Assembly (NCBI GenBank): GCA_965202735.1
Contig: OZ241844.1
Location: 3,224,001-3,288,000, forward strand
From: HK1 sp965202735
Lineage (GTDB): Bacteria; Pseudomonadota; Gammaproteobacteria; HK1
DNA: 64,000 nucleotides
Reading direction: 5' to 3'
In this document: positions 8,542 to 17,890 of the stretch, in pieces
Position numbering within the stretch: position 1 is the stretch's first letter
Layout: the number at the start of each line of letters is the position of its first letter
Made by a program: the position numbers and the translations under genes
Notes under the pieces: generated by a model
Database searches by the model: none
Told to the model about the DNA's origin: nothing
The model's input: the letters and a program-made list of their open reading frames with translations, nothing else

Positions 8542-8906
8542 CGCGTTGGCAACACGAGCCGGGGACTCGACGGTGTACGAAATGATCGGGCAGATTCAGT
8601 TAGTTGCAGACGAACTCTCAAATAAATTATGAAGGAATCTCTTAAGGTGCGAGGTAGTCGGCACTGCTTCCGAGAAAAACAGGACGCTGGCTACGGGCGG
8701 CGATGAGGTAGCTCTTTGCAGAACGTATCACTCCACGGGGCGGACCAGCGCTGCGGAGACCATGATTGTGACGCTCCAGTGATCGAAGCCGGGCCCCACC
8801 GCATCTGCGAACAGCGCCCGGCCGACGCACCGTGCTGCCCGCGTGAGCGACGGCTCATTGCCGGAGGTGGTTGCATATCGCTCCGTCGTCGGCGACAACA
8901 CACGGC
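8542..8906. other. Intergenic stretch, nothing recognised
   Basis: About 365 bp between the HigB remnant and the restriction-modification gene. It is somewhat richer in A/T around 8590-8650 than the surroundings. No protein family, RNA gene or clear hairpin was recognised. It should contain the promoter of the downstream gene. Confidence 0.5.
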
Positions 8907-11900
8907 ATGACGGAAACGAACAGGAAGCTGACGGCGGCGGCGGAAGCGTACTTCGCCGATCTCGGCCGGGTGTATGCGTCGGGCGGCGCGACCGGCGAGC
9001 GGTCGAGCTACGGTCCGCTCCACGGACTGCTGACTGCCGTCGGCGCCGCGATCAAACCGAAAGTGCACTGCGTTCAGGAACCTGCCGACCAGGGCGCGGG
9101 ACATCCCGACTTCGCGCTCTATGCGGCGCGCCAGATGCAGAAGGGCCGCGTGCGCGAGGGCCAGTTGCCTGAGTGCGGCGTCGTCGAGGTCAAGTCTCTC
9201 GACGATGATGCCTGGCTGACGGCCTCGGGCGATCAGGTCTCCCGTTACCGGAGCCGTTACCGTCTGGTGCTGGTGACGAACGCCCGCGACTTCGTGCTGG
9301 TCGGTGACGATGCAACTGGCCAGCAGGCGAAGCTCGAGACCTTCCGGTTGGCGGAGAGCGCGGACGACTTCCGGCGCAGGATCGGGACGCCCCGCGCCTT
9401 CGCCCGTGAGCTCGGCCCGCGCTTTGGCGAATATCTCGTCCGCGCGTTGTCTCACCGCGCCGTGCTGGCCGAACCGAAGGATCTGGCGCGACTGCTCGCC
9501 TCCTACGCCCGCGATGGATTGGCGCGGGTCGAGGCGGCGGGCGACGCGCCATCGCTCAAGGCGGTGCGGTCGGCGCTGGAAGAGGTGCTCGGCGTGCGCT
9601 TCGAGGGCGAGAGGGGCGAGCGCTTCTTCCATTCGACGCTGGTGCAGACCCTGTTCTACGGCGTGTTCTCCGCCTGGGTTCTGTGGGCGCGGCGGTCGCC
9701 GTCGGCGGCGGGCGGGTTCGACTGGCGCACTGCGGTCTGGCATCTGCGCGCGCCGGTGCTGCGGGCGTTGTTCCAGCAACTGTCCGACCCCGGCCGCCTG
9801 CAACCGCTCGGCTTGGTGGAGGTACTGGACTGGACCGCGGCCGCGCTCGACCGGGTGGACCAGGGCGCCTTCTTCGGCCGCTTCAACGAAGGCGAGGCGG
9901 TACCCTATTTCTACGAGCCGTTCCTCGAAGCCTTCGACCCGACGCTCAGGAAGCAGCTCGGCGTCTGGTACACGCCGACGGAAGTGGTGCGCTACATGGT
10001 CGCGCGGGTGGACAAGGCGCTGAAGGACGATCTCGACATCCCGGCCGGGCTGGCCGCGGAGAACGTCTACGTGCTCGACCCGTGCTGCGGCACCGGGGCC
10101 TATCTGGCGGAAGTGCTGCGCCGCATCGCGGCCAATCTCGAAGGGCAGGGCCTGGGGGCGCTCGCCGGCGCGCAGGTGAAGCAGGCGGCGACGACCAGGG
10201 TGTTCGGGTTCGAGATCATGCCCGCGCCTTTCGTCGTCGCGCATCTGCAAGTCGGCCTGACCATGCAGGAGCTCGATGCGCCGCTCGCCGACGACGAGCC
10301 CGAACGCGCCGGAGTGTATCTGACCAATGCGCTGACCGGCTGGGAGCCGCGCACCACCAAGCCGCTGCCCTTCCCCGAGCTGGAGGAGGAACGCGACCGG
10401 GCGGAGCGGGTGAAGCGGGAGACGCCGATTCTCGTGATCCTCGGCAATCCGCCCTATAACGGCTTCGCGGGCATGGCCGTGGACGAGGAGCGGGCGCTTT
10501 CGGAAGCCTACCGGACGACGAAGTGTGCGCGCCGGCCCGAAGGACAGGGACTGAACGACCTCTACGTGCGGTTCTTCCGCATGGCGGAGCGTCGCATCGC
10601 GGAGAAGACCGGCCGGGGCGTCGTCTGCTTCATCTCCAACTACTCCTGGCTCGACGGCCTCTCCTTCACGGGAATGCGGGAACGCTATCTGGAGGCGTTC
10701 GACGCGATCCGCATCGACTGCCTGAACGGGGACAAGTACAAGACCGGCAAGGTCGCGCCGGACGGCTCGCCCGACTCGAGCATCTTCTCGACGGAGGGCG
10801 ATCCGCTCGGCATCCAGGTCGGAACGGCAGTCGCAACCCTGGTGCGCAAGGCGGCACACAAACCCGCCGATCAGGTGGAGTTCCGGCATCTGTGGGGCAA
10901 GGCCAAGCGCGCGGAGCTGGTCGCGACCGCCGAGATGGAACCGGATATGCTCTACGAAGGGATCGATCCGGTCCTGCCGCTCGGCCTTCCCTTCGTGCGA
11001 ACGGCGGTCAGCGCGGACTGGTGCGACTGGCCGTCGCTGCCCGATCTGTTTCCGGTCTCTTTTTCCGGCATCAAGACCAGCCGGAACGGCTTCCTGATCG
11101 ACACGGATCTCGACCGGCTCCGGGCGCGCATCGGAGAGTACTTCGACGCTGATCTGAGCCATGAGCAAATTGCCCGATGCTACCCATCGGCGATGAAGGA
11201 CTTCGGTAATTCGAGTGCCCGCGCGGTGCGCGATGCGCTGTTGCGGCGCGGAGGTCCGAACGAAACCGGCTTCGTCCGCCACGCCTACCGGGCGTTCGAT
11301 ACCCGGTGGCTTTACTGGGAGGCGGACAGCGGATTGCTTGACCGCCCGCGCGCCGAGTACGGGCTTCATGCGTTCAAGGGGAATGCATGGATCGAGGCGC
11401 GCGGACGCGAAACCAGGGAAGATTATTCGCGGGGCACCCTGGTTCGTCATCTTGCCGACAATTTCGGCAACGGCCTCTCCAGCTTCTTTCCCGCCTGGCT
11501 ACGCGACGAGGACCTCGGCGGCAACGGTGCCGGCGCGCGTCGGGCCAATCTGAGCGAGACGGCGCATTGCTATCTTCAGCGCCTCGCTCTTGGCGTCGAA
11601 GACCTGTTCCACCACGTGCTCGCCACCCTGCACGACCCCACCTGGCGCGAGGCCAATGCCGGGGCGCTCAGGATGGAGTGGCCGCGCATCCCGCTGCCGG
11701 GCTGGCCGGACGGCGGGAGCGAGGACGCGGCGAAGGAACTCGTTCGGTCGGCGGCGCGCGGACGCGAGTTCGCCGCGCTGCTCGACCCCGACACGCCCGT
11801 TCCCGGCGTGACGCAGCCGCCGCTTCGGCCGGAGATCACCGCCATCGCCGTCCCCGCCACCGTGAGCGGGCGCAACATGGCGGGCGAGGATTTTGCGGTG

Positions 11901-12272
11901 ACGGCGGGATGGGGCCATGCCGGACAGGGCGACGCGGTCATGCCCGGCCAGGGCCGCGCCGTCGAACGCGCCTTCACGCCCGAAGAACGCGCCGCCCTGG
12001 GCGACACACTACCCGCCTTCGGCGATGCGACCTTCGACGTCTACCTCAACCGCGAAGCGTTCTGGCGCAACATCCCCTCCGCCGTCTGGACCTACCGCCT
12101 CGGCGGCTATCAGGTGCTCAAGAAATGGCTGTCCTACCGGGAGCGCGCCATCCTCGACCGCCCTCTCGGGGCGGACGAGGTGCAGTACTTCACCAATACG
12201 GCGCGGCGGATCGGGGCGATCCTCCTGCTCGCCGGAGCCGGCTTCGGGCAATCCGGCCCCGGCGGAGCGTGA
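8907..12272 (+). CDS. Single-chain restriction-modification enzyme (type IIG/ISP-like)
   Basis: One 1121-residue chain that should both cut and methylate DNA. The N-terminal region has a PD-(D/E)XK nuclease pattern: GHPDFALY near residue 66 and GVVEVKS near residue 93. The central N6-adenine methyltransferase has motif I VLDPCCGTGAYL (about residue 389) and motif IV NPPYNG (about residue 513). The C-terminal 400 residues resemble the target-recognition domain of type ISP enzymes, ending GGYQVLKKWLSYRER. No DExx helicase motif lies between nuclease and methyltransferase, unlike true type ISP proteins of about 1,600 residues, so a helicase-less IIG enzyme is likelier. Start ATG at 8907; the frame extends a little upstream at a TTG. 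Neighbours are remnants, so this is an accessory defence locus. Confidence 0.85.
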   Translation: MTETNRKLTAAAEAYFADLGRVYASGGATGERSSYGPLHGLLTAVGAAIKPKVHCVQEPADQGAGHPDFALYAARQMQKGRVREGQLPECGVVEVKSLDDDAWLTASGDQVSRYRSRYRLVLVTNARDFVLVGDDATGQQAKLETFRLAESADDFRRRIGTPRAFARELGPRFGEYLVRALSHRAVLAEPKDLARLLASYARDGLARVEAAGDAPSLKAVRSALEEVLGVRFEGERGERFFHSTLVQTLFYGVFSAWVLWARRSPSAAGGFDWRTAVWHLRAPVLRALFQQLSDPGRLQPLGLVEVLDWTAAALDRVDQGAFFGRFNEGEAVPYFYEPFLEAFDPTLRKQLGVWYTPTEVVRYMVARVDKALKDDLDIPAGLAAENVYVLDPCCGTGAYLAEVLRRIAANLEGQGLGALAGAQVKQAATTRVFGFEIMPAPFVVAHLQVGLTMQELDAPLADDEPERAGVYLTNALTGWEPRTTKPLPFPELEEERDRAERVKRETPILVILGNPPYNGFAGMAVDEERALSEAYRTTKCARRPEGQGLNDLYVRFFRMAERRIAEKTGRGVVCFISNYSWLDGLSFTGMRERYLEAFDAIRIDCLNGDKYKTGKVAPDGSPDSSIFSTEGDPLGIQVGTAVATLVRKAAHKPADQVEFRHLWGKAKRAELVATAEMEPDMLYEGIDPVLPLGLPFVRTAVSADWCDWPSLPDLFPVSFSGIKTSRNGFLIDTDLDRLRARIGEYFDADLSHEQIARCYPSAMKDFGNSSARAVRDALLRRGGPNETGFVRHAYRAFDTRWLYWEADSGLLDRPRAEYGLHAFKGNAWIEARGRETREDYSRGTLVRHLADNFGNGLSSFFPAWLRDEDLGGNGAGARRANLSETAHCYLQRLALGVEDLFHHVLATLHDPTWREANAGALRMEWPRIPLPGWPDGGSEDAAKELVRSAARGREFAALLDPDTPVPGVTQPPLRPEITAIAVPATVSGRNMAGEDFAVTAGWGHAGQGDAVMPGQGRAVERAFTPEERAALGDTLPAFGDATFDVYLNREAFWRNIPSAVWTYRLGGYQVLKKWLSYRERAILDRPLGADEVQYFTNTARRIGAILLLAGAGFGQSGPGGA

Positions 12273-12481
12273 GGCCATCCCGATGCGACCGACAGCTATG
12301 GAATGCGCGCCAGGATCGAGCAGGTCTTCCGGCAGGCGGGTTACGAACCGCCGGTGATCCGCACGCCGAACGAACATATGAAGTCGAACAATGGAAAAAC
12401 CCTGGCTAGTCCGATCATTGCCGAAGTGCGGGCAGCGCGGGACACACATGCGGCCGTGCAGCTTCCGAAGACAGTGCGAGT

Positions 12482-13187
12482 GGCGTCGAGTATCAGTGCA
12501 TCTCCTACAAGAACGACTTGGTACCCTGGTTGAAGAATTGTCAAAGACGCGCCTATGACGAACCCCAGCTTCGGGAATCGATCGCGCAGTACGTGAAGCT
12601 GATCGAAAGATTGACGGGCACTGATTTCAGCGAGGCCTATATGAACGATCTGAAGGAACTCTGTCTAGCCAGCGACAACATTGTACTGGTGCACGATCTT
12701 ACCGTGGCCATGGCCGAGACGAAGATTGTACTGGTGCAGAAGTTATGGCAGGAGATCGAAGGCGGACTACGGAAAGAAATCCCTGATCTTCCTGAAAAAT
12801 CGGACGATTCTGATATTAGCTGAAGTGCGAATCAGAAAATTCGTGACCTGTCGGATCAATTACAACTGGCATGGATTGTATTTCGATTTTGACGAGAATG
12901 CACAACTCGGCGTTGAAATAGAAGATTACATCTTCTTCGGAGTTCGTTGCAGAACCAGCGAGAGCATGGAGAAGTATCGGGGTCTTGCCGCAGACTTCCA
13001 GGGTTGGGAAAGAGACGACGATTGGCTGCTGTATAAATACCCCCTGACCGATCTGAATCTCAAGAGTACCTCCCGGAAGCAGCTTGCCCTGTTGGCCAAT
13101 CAAGATGCGAGGATCGGCTTTGTCAAGGAGGTGGTGTCCAATGTAAGAGAACTACGGGACGGAATCAAGAATTTCGGTTTTGGTTGA
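12482..13187 (+). pseudogene. PD-(D/E)XK nuclease-family protein, N-terminus lost and frameshifted
   Basis: Two adjacent frames together look like the C-terminal half of one PD-(D/E)XK nuclease-family protein. Frame one (12482-12823) reads YQCISYKNDLVPWLKNCQRR and then RESIAQYVKLIERLTG, the usual segment after the nuclease core. Frame three (from about 12825 to 13187) continues with FVTCRINYNWHGLYFDFDEN and a C-terminal helix. The switch between frames lies close to 12815-12830. The catalytic core should lie upstream but the sequence there is not recognisable. The stretch is clearly richer in A/T than its neighbours, which suggests recent transfer from another genome. Confidence 0.68.
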
Positions 13188-13217
13188 CCTCAATGAGGGA
13201 TTGTCGGGAGGGATGGA

Positions 13218-13427
13218 ATGAGTTGCTTTGTGGACGACATACGACGCGCGTTAGATGAAGATAGGCTGCCGAAGCGCTTCCGCGGGAGCGACTTGAAAGA
13301 AGCTTGCCCGGGCTGGGCCGAGCGGACTTATAGCGTGTTCCTGCCGAAACATCGAGTCTATAATCCAGGAAAATATAAAAAGTACTTCAAGCAGCACACG
13401 GACGGTTCGTATAGCCTGATCGAGTAA
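13218..13427 (+). CDS. Small hypothetical protein next to the nuclease remnant
   Basis: A 69-residue ORF with a good ribosome binding site (GGGAGG, 8 bp before the ATG). The sequence has a helix-turn-helix-like middle (LPKRFRGSDLKEACPGWAER) and a basic C-terminus (KYKKYFKQ). Small proteins of this type, predicted winged-helix folds of unknown function, occur in mobile and restriction-linked loci, but I do not recognise a named family. Its A/T-rich composition matches the preceding pseudogene, so both probably arrived together. Confidence 0.6.
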   Translation: MSCFVDDIRRALDEDRLPKRFRGSDLKEACPGWAERTYSVFLPKHRVYNPGKYKKYFKQHTDGSYSLIE

Positions 13428-13444
13428 CGGCGACGAGGTTGTGG

Positions 13445-13760
13445 AGTAATTGCCGTCTGGCGTTCTTCGGGAACGGGAAGGCGTCCGAGTCGTGGTTCCG
13501 GGCAGCGCCTCGACGATGGCTTGCGCGGCATTGCCGAGGCGCACGTTGGACGGCGCACAGTGTGCGGATCGGTCGTTGGAGTCGAGCGAGCTTCAGCGCG
13601 ACACCGCCGCTGTCGCGTCAGCCCAAGTTGAGCACCTCGCCTCGGCGGCAACCGGTGAGCGCCGACAGGCGAACCGCCACGACGGCCTCGGGCCAGCGGC
13701 CTTCGCGGGCGTCGAGCGCATCCGAGCTGGGCCAGTTCATCCGTATCAAGGACGCGGCGG
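13445..13760 (-). pseudogene. Tyrosine recombinase fragment, frameshifted
   Basis: Read on the minus strand in more than one frame, this region gives pieces of a tyrosine integrase catalytic domain: VLDTDELAQLG, then EAVVAVRLSALTGCRRGEVLNLG, which holds the first catalytic arginine, then LGNAAQAIVEALPG. In an intact integrase these follow one another in a single frame. The rest of the catalytic domain (HxxR, GH and the nucleophilic tyrosine) is missing. The fragment is preceded, on its own strand, by a sequence (13756-13790) similar to the leader of the intact integrase at 32.4 kb. Confidence 0.7.
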
Positions 13761-13799
13761 CGGCGGCGTTTCGTCGAGGAAACCGCGCGGCGGGACGAG

Positions 13800-14174
13800 C
13801 CAGCGGATGGCCACGAGTACCGGGCCGAAAATCTCCTCGCGGGCGAGACGCCAGTCGTTGGAGGCATCGCAGAAGATGGTCGGCCGGGTGAAGAACCCTT
13901 CGCTCAGCGGGCCGGACTCGGGCGGGCGTCCGCCCGTCACGAGGCGTGCGTCGGAGCGCCCGAGCTCCTCCTCGATGTAGCCGCACACCTTCGTGAACTG
14001 CTTCTCGTTGATGATCGCGCCCATGTCGGTGGTCTCGTCCAGCGGGTCGCCGAGCCTCAGCTTCAAGGTGTGCTCGACGAGCTTCTCCAGGAACTCGTCG
14101 AAGATGCTCGCGTGCAGGAACAGGCGCGAGCCGGCGGTGCACGACTGGCTCTGGCGGGTGAAGCGCATGGCGTG
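13800..14174 (-). pseudogene. Aldehyde dehydrogenase internal fragment
   Basis: About 125 codons of an NAD(P)-dependent aldehyde dehydrogenase, lacking both ends. It includes the catalytic cysteine motif SQSCTAGSR, the helix DEFLEKLVEHTLKLRLGDP, the MGAIINEKQF segment, GFFTRPTIF and the conserved EEIFGPVLVAIRW. The NAD-binding N-terminus and the last 100 residues are absent. It ends abruptly against integrase-type sequence, so a recombination or deletion at about 13,795 explains the truncation. Confidence 0.85.
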
Positions 14175-14351
14175 GATCAGCTTGAATTTCGTCAACCCGC
14201 CTCGTTCACACTCGTTCACGCGCAGGGAGTCGTCAGGGAATCTGTCCATCACGGAGCCGCCAGCCTGCGTTCGCGCGGACACCGGATAACGTACCATGCG
14301 CGCCCTGCCCGCATTTCCCGCCATTTCACACCCGCCATTGCGCGCCCCTGG

Positions 14352-14369
14352 CCCCCGCGAAGGCGGGGG
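14352..14369. other. Short perfect hairpin upstream of sbmA
   Basis: CCCCCGC, loop GAAG, GCGGGGG: a seven-base-pair stem with a four-base loop, about 95 bp before the sbmA start. There is no T-run, so a factor-independent terminator is unlikely. Confidence 0.55.
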
Positions 14370-14464
14370 GAGGCCGCGGAGGAACCGCTCCGGCGAACCC
14401 GGGGTCCGATGCGGGAGCCGCCGCCTCCGGCGTCCCGTGACGCCGCGCTCGAAGGAGACAGGGC

Positions 14465-15496
14465 ATGTTCAGATCGTTCTTCGCCAACCGGCGCTGGCTG
14501 CACTGGTCGGCGCTCGGCAGCGCCGCCATCCTGATCGTCACCTGGTACAAGGTCCAGCTCGACGTCCGGATCAACGAATGGTTCGGCGACTTCTACGACA
14601 CCCTCCAGAAGGCGCTGGCCGAGCCCGGGGCGGTGGAGTTCCAGGACTTCCTCGCCAAGTGCCTCACCTTCGCCGAGATCGCCGGCATCTACATCGTCGT
14701 CGCGGTCCTGCTCGAATTCTTCGTCCGCCACTACGTCTTCCGCTGGCGCACCGCCATGAACGACTACTACATGTCCTACTGGCACCAAGTGCGTCACATC
14801 GAGGGCGCGGCGCAACGGGTGCAGGAGGACACGATGCGCTTCGCCCGCATCGTCGAGGGGCTCGGCGTCTCGTTCATGCGGTCGATCATGACTCTCTTCG
14901 CCTTCCTTCCGCTGCTCTGGGGCCTGAGCGAGCACGTCACCGAGCTTCCCTGGATCGGCAAGGTCGACCACTCGCTCGTCTGGCTGGCCATCGTCTCCGC
15001 CGCCGGGGGCACCGTCCTGCTCGCCGTCGTGGGCATCAAGCTCCCGGGCCTGGAGTTCAACAACCAGAAGGTGGAGGCCGCCTACCGCAAGGAGCTGGTC
15101 TACGGCGAGGACCACGAAGAACGCGCGGAGCCCGAGACGGTCGCCGAGCTGTTCGCGAACGTGCGCCGGAATTACTTCCGGCTCTACAAGCACTACCTCT
15201 ACTTCGACATCGCGAAGTGGTCCTACCTCCAGTTCGCGGTCATCGTGCCCTACATCATGATGGGGCCGACCATAGTGGCGGGGGTCATCACCCTGGGGGT
15301 GCTGCAGCAGATCCTGCGCGCGTTCGACCGGGTGGAGACTTCGTTCCAGTTCCTCGTGAACTCGTGGGCCATCATCGTGGAGCTGATCTCGATCTACAAG
15401 CGGCTGAAGGCGTTCGAGTCGCAGATCGGGATCGACCGGTCGGCCCGCCGGCCGGGCGGTCCGGGAGGACCGGCGCTGGAGACCGGGAGGGCGTGA
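14465..15496 (+). CDS. sbmA: SbmA/BacA-family peptide transporter
   Basis: Inner-membrane, proton-driven importer of peptides and related antibiotics in the SbmA/BacA family, structurally like the membrane half of an ABC exporter but without an ATPase. The 343-residue sequence has several membrane segments (for example residues 12-26, 69-91, 137-158, 175-195 and 250-275) and family stretches such as NEWFGDFYDTLQKAL, FRWRTAMNDYYMSYW, EGAAQRVQEDTMRF and VLQQILRAFDRVETSFQFLV. Length is a little below the usual 400, mainly at the C-terminus. A strong ribosome binding site (GAAGGAGA) precedes the ATG. No operon partner is evident. Confidence 0.93.
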   Translation: MFRSFFANRRWLHWSALGSAAILIVTWYKVQLDVRINEWFGDFYDTLQKALAEPGAVEFQDFLAKCLTFAEIAGIYIVVAVLLEFFVRHYVFRWRTAMNDYYMSYWHQVRHIEGAAQRVQEDTMRFARIVEGLGVSFMRSIMTLFAFLPLLWGLSEHVTELPWIGKVDHSLVWLAIVSAAGGTVLLAVVGIKLPGLEFNNQKVEAAYRKELVYGEDHEERAEPETVAELFANVRRNYFRLYKHYLYFDIAKWSYLQFAVIVPYIMMGPTIVAGVITLGVLQQILRAFDRVETSFQFLVNSWAIIVELISIYKRLKAFESQIGIDRSARRPGGPGGPALETGRA

Positions 15497-15609
15497 GGGG
15501 GCGGAAGTCCGGCGCCCTCGACCTCTCCATCGAGAAACCCGCCCTGGACCCGGACCCCCGGGCGGGCGTGACGGGGCAGGCGTGACGGGGCGGCGGGAAT
15601 CCGACGCCC

Positions 15610-16164
15610 TCAGCCCGCGAGCCGTGCGTTCGACTCCGCGATCAGCCGCATGTTCTTCTCGACGTCGTAGCGGCCCTCGGTGAGGGTCTCGGGGTCCCAC
15701 TCGCTGCGCTCGGCGCCGAAGAAATCGCCGCCGTAGACGTGCAGCGCCCCGGTCAGGCGCGGCAGCGGGTTGGTGACCGAGTGGATGACGTTCTCGCCGA
15801 GCGGCACGGTGTCCTTCGTGCCGAGCGAGCGGGCGCCCTGCGCCTTGAGGAAGCCGTCGGCGCGCCCGGGCTCGCGCCGCCAGAAGATGTTGTCCTCGCG
15901 CCCGGTGTAGATGCCGATGACCGCCCACATCCGGTGGTCGTGCGGCATCAGCGTCATGTGCGGCCCCCACACGATGTTGAGGATCGTGAGCTCGTCGCTG
16001 TGGTAGAGACGGGTGACCCCGGCACGGGCCGGCTCGCCGATCCCCGCCAGCACCGCGCCCGGTTCCGAGCAGGTGCGCTCCACGAGCGCGAGCACCGCCT
16101 TGTGCGCATCCGTCCCGGCGTTCGCCCCGAGACAGTCTTCCGTGAATCGTTCGACGTCGAACAT
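15610..16164 (-). CDS. Cupin-fold metal-dependent enzyme, cysteine dioxygenase-like
   Basis: A 184-residue protein predicted to be a double-stranded beta-helix metalloenzyme. The segment GPHMTLMPHDHRMWAVIGIYTGREDN carries the cupin metal-ligand pattern HxH with a downstream E/D, and IHSVTNPLPRLTGALHVYGGDFF gives the second cupin motif with its histidine. It resembles the predicted metal-dependent enzymes related to cysteine dioxygenase, but the substrate is not evident. The start at 16164 (MFDVERF) has GGGAGG at a 7-bp spacing; two earlier in-frame ATGs are worse placed. It converges with sbmA. Confidence 0.75.
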   Translation of the reverse strand: MFDVERFTEDCLGANAGTDAHKAVLALVERTCSEPGAVLAGIGEPARAGVTRLYHSDELTILNIVWGPHMTLMPHDHRMWAVIGIYTGREDNIFWRREPGRADGFLKAQGARSLGTKDTVPLGENVIHSVTNPLPRLTGALHVYGGDFFGAERSEWDPETLTEGRYDVEKNMRLIAESNARLAG

Positions 16165-16236
16165 CGCCATCCCTCCCGAATCCGAAAGCGCCATTGGAGC
16201 TGCGGAGCGTGCCGGTTCGCAAACGCCGGGACAAGC

Positions 16237-16366
16237 GGTAGTGTCTCGGCTCAGCGATTCCCGCCACGGTACGGCCTCTCCGGGCGCTGGCGGGAATTGC
16301 TGGTCTCGGCGCGACTTTCTTCCTCAACGCGACAGAACGGTCCCGGAGTCAAGCCGAGACATTGCC
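16237..16366. mobile_element. MITE-2 copy, interrupted by MITE-1 copy B
   Basis: Inverted-repeat element with ends GGTAGTGTCTCGGCT and AGCCGAGACATTGCC. It contains MITE-1 copy B (16253-16302) and the second copy of that insert's 10-bp direct repeat. Without those 60 bp the element is exactly 70 bp, the same length as the copy at 42546-42615, and the two align without gaps at roughly three-quarters identity. It lies upstream of the D-cysteine desulfhydrase-like gene. Confidence 0.8.
16253..16302. mobile_element. MITE-1 copy B, 50-bp short form
   Basis: Corresponds to the right-hand half of full-length copies such as D, and keeps matching ends AGCGATTCCCGCCA / TGGCGGGAATTGCT. It is flanked by GTCTCGGCTC (16243-16252) and GTCTCGGCGC (16303-16312). 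It is inserted in MITE-2. Confidence 0.8.
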
Positions 16367-16598
16367 CACCACCGGAGAGACGCCGGTATTCAAGCGAGGT
16401 CCACGGCCCGCCGGTCCGACGCCTTCCCCCCGGTTCCGCCGGCGAGGGGTGAGCGCCATTCCACGACCTGACGCCGCCGCGGTCGTGACAGAGAGGCGGC
16501 GCGGACAGGCTCGCCGAGCCCGAATCCGGCGACCACCGGCGATCGGGCGTGTTCGGTATCATCGCGCCCCTTCGCCCCTCCCCACCGCCGGAGGCTCC

Positions 16599-17672
16599 AT
16601 GCCCAGACCGCTCGCCGGAGTCGACAGGTTCCCGAGAGTCCGGCTCGGCCATATCCCGACTCCGCTCGACGCGGCGCCGAATCTCGGAGCGGCCCTCGGC
16701 ATCGAGCTGTGGGTCAAGCGCGACGACTGCACCGGGCTCGCCTTCGGCGGGAACAAGGTGCGCCAGCTCGAGTTCTACCTCGGCGAGGCGCGGGCCCGCG
16801 GCGCCGACACCGTGCTCATCACCGGAGCGGTGCAGTCGAACTTCGTGCGCCTCGCCGCGGCCGGCGCGCGGCAGCTCGGGATGGACATCCACATCCAGCT
16901 CGAAGATCGGGTGGACGACGCCGACGATCTCTACCGCGCCTCCGGCAACGTGCTGCTCGACCGGCTGCTCGGGGCGACGCTTCACTCGTTCCCGGCGGGC
17001 GAGGACGAGGCGGCGGCGGATGCGGCGCTCGAGCGCCTCGCCCGATCGCTCGCGGACGAGGGCCGCAAGCCGTACGTGATTCACCTCGGCGTCGATCATC
17101 CGCCCCTTGGCGGACTCGGCTACGTCCTCGCCGCCGGCGAGGTGATGGAGCAGGCCAGGGCGCGGGGGTTCGGGTTCGACGCGGCGGTGTGCGCATCGGG
17201 GAGCGCGCTCACCCACGCGGGCACCCTCGTGGGGATGCGGGCGACTGGCGAAGCGATGCCGGTGCACGGCATCTGCGTGCGGCGCGACGCATCGCGACAG
17301 CAGCCGCGGGTCGCACAACGCGCGGCGGAGCTCGCCGCGATGATCGACCGCACCGACATCGTGCTCGACGAGAGCGACGTGGACGTGAGCGACGAGGTGC
17401 ACGCGCCCGGCTACGGCAAGCTCAACGACGCGATACGCGAGGCGGTCTCGATGGCGGCGCGGCTGGAGGCGCTGATCCTCGACCCCGTGTACACCGGCAA
17501 GGCGATGGCGGGCCTCGCCGCGCATGTCCGCTCCGGACGCATCCCCGGCGGAAGCCGCGTGCTCTTCCTCCACACCGGCGGCCTGCCGGCGATCTTCGCC
17601 TATGGCGCCAGGCTCGAACGCTGGCTGGCGAGCGAACCCGCCGGCGTGCGCTACGACCGCATCTCCTCGTAG
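16599..17672 (+). CDS. D-cysteine desulfhydrase / ACC deaminase-family PLP enzyme
   Basis: Pyridoxal-phosphate enzyme of the fold-type II group that breaks down D-cysteine to pyruvate, sulfide and ammonia, or related amino acids. The lysine motif FGGNKVRQLEF (about residue 51) with the preceding WVKRDDCTGLAFGG, the VLITGAVQSNFVR segment, and the C-terminal LFLHTGGLPAIFAYG phosphate/ring-binding loop are typical. Length 357 is slightly above the usual 330. The ATG at 16599 follows GGAGG; the open frame upstream has no family resemblance and includes mobile-element DNA. ACC deaminase cannot be separated from D-cysteine desulfhydrase by motif reading alone. Confidence 0.88.
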   Translation: MPRPLAGVDRFPRVRLGHIPTPLDAAPNLGAALGIELWVKRDDCTGLAFGGNKVRQLEFYLGEARARGADTVLITGAVQSNFVRLAAAGARQLGMDIHIQLEDRVDDADDLYRASGNVLLDRLLGATLHSFPAGEDEAAADAALERLARSLADEGRKPYVIHLGVDHPPLGGLGYVLAAGEVMEQARARGFGFDAAVCASGSALTHAGTLVGMRATGEAMPVHGICVRRDASRQQPRVAQRAAELAAMIDRTDIVLDESDVDVSDEVHAPGYGKLNDAIREAVSMAARLEALILDPVYTGKAMAGLAAHVRSGRIPGGSRVLFLHTGGLPAIFAYGARLERWLASEPAGVRYDRISS

Positions 17673-17890
17673 ACACCGGCCTCCGGGGCAAGGGCCGGCA
17701 GCGCCGGCAGCCGGCCGCCGACGGCGAGACGCGCGTTCGCCGGCACCGCTTTCTGGTCGCACGGCGCGTACGTGTACAGCGCCTCTTGCCGGTCGTGGAG
17801 CGCAGACGCCGCGGCGCACCTGGACCAGCCGGACTCCCGTCGGGAAAGGATTCGGCGGTCTGCGGGGATGGCGGGTTCGCGGGCTCCCGC

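Noticed and set aside
8691..11450. 919-codon open frame on the minus strand opposite the restriction-modification gene
   Set aside because: No recognisable domain, and the plus-strand frame has methyltransferase motifs in order.
17673..17890. A possible gene fragment between the desulfhydrase-like and AAA-ATPase-like genes
   Set aside because: Short open frames only, with no recognised family; left as intergenic.
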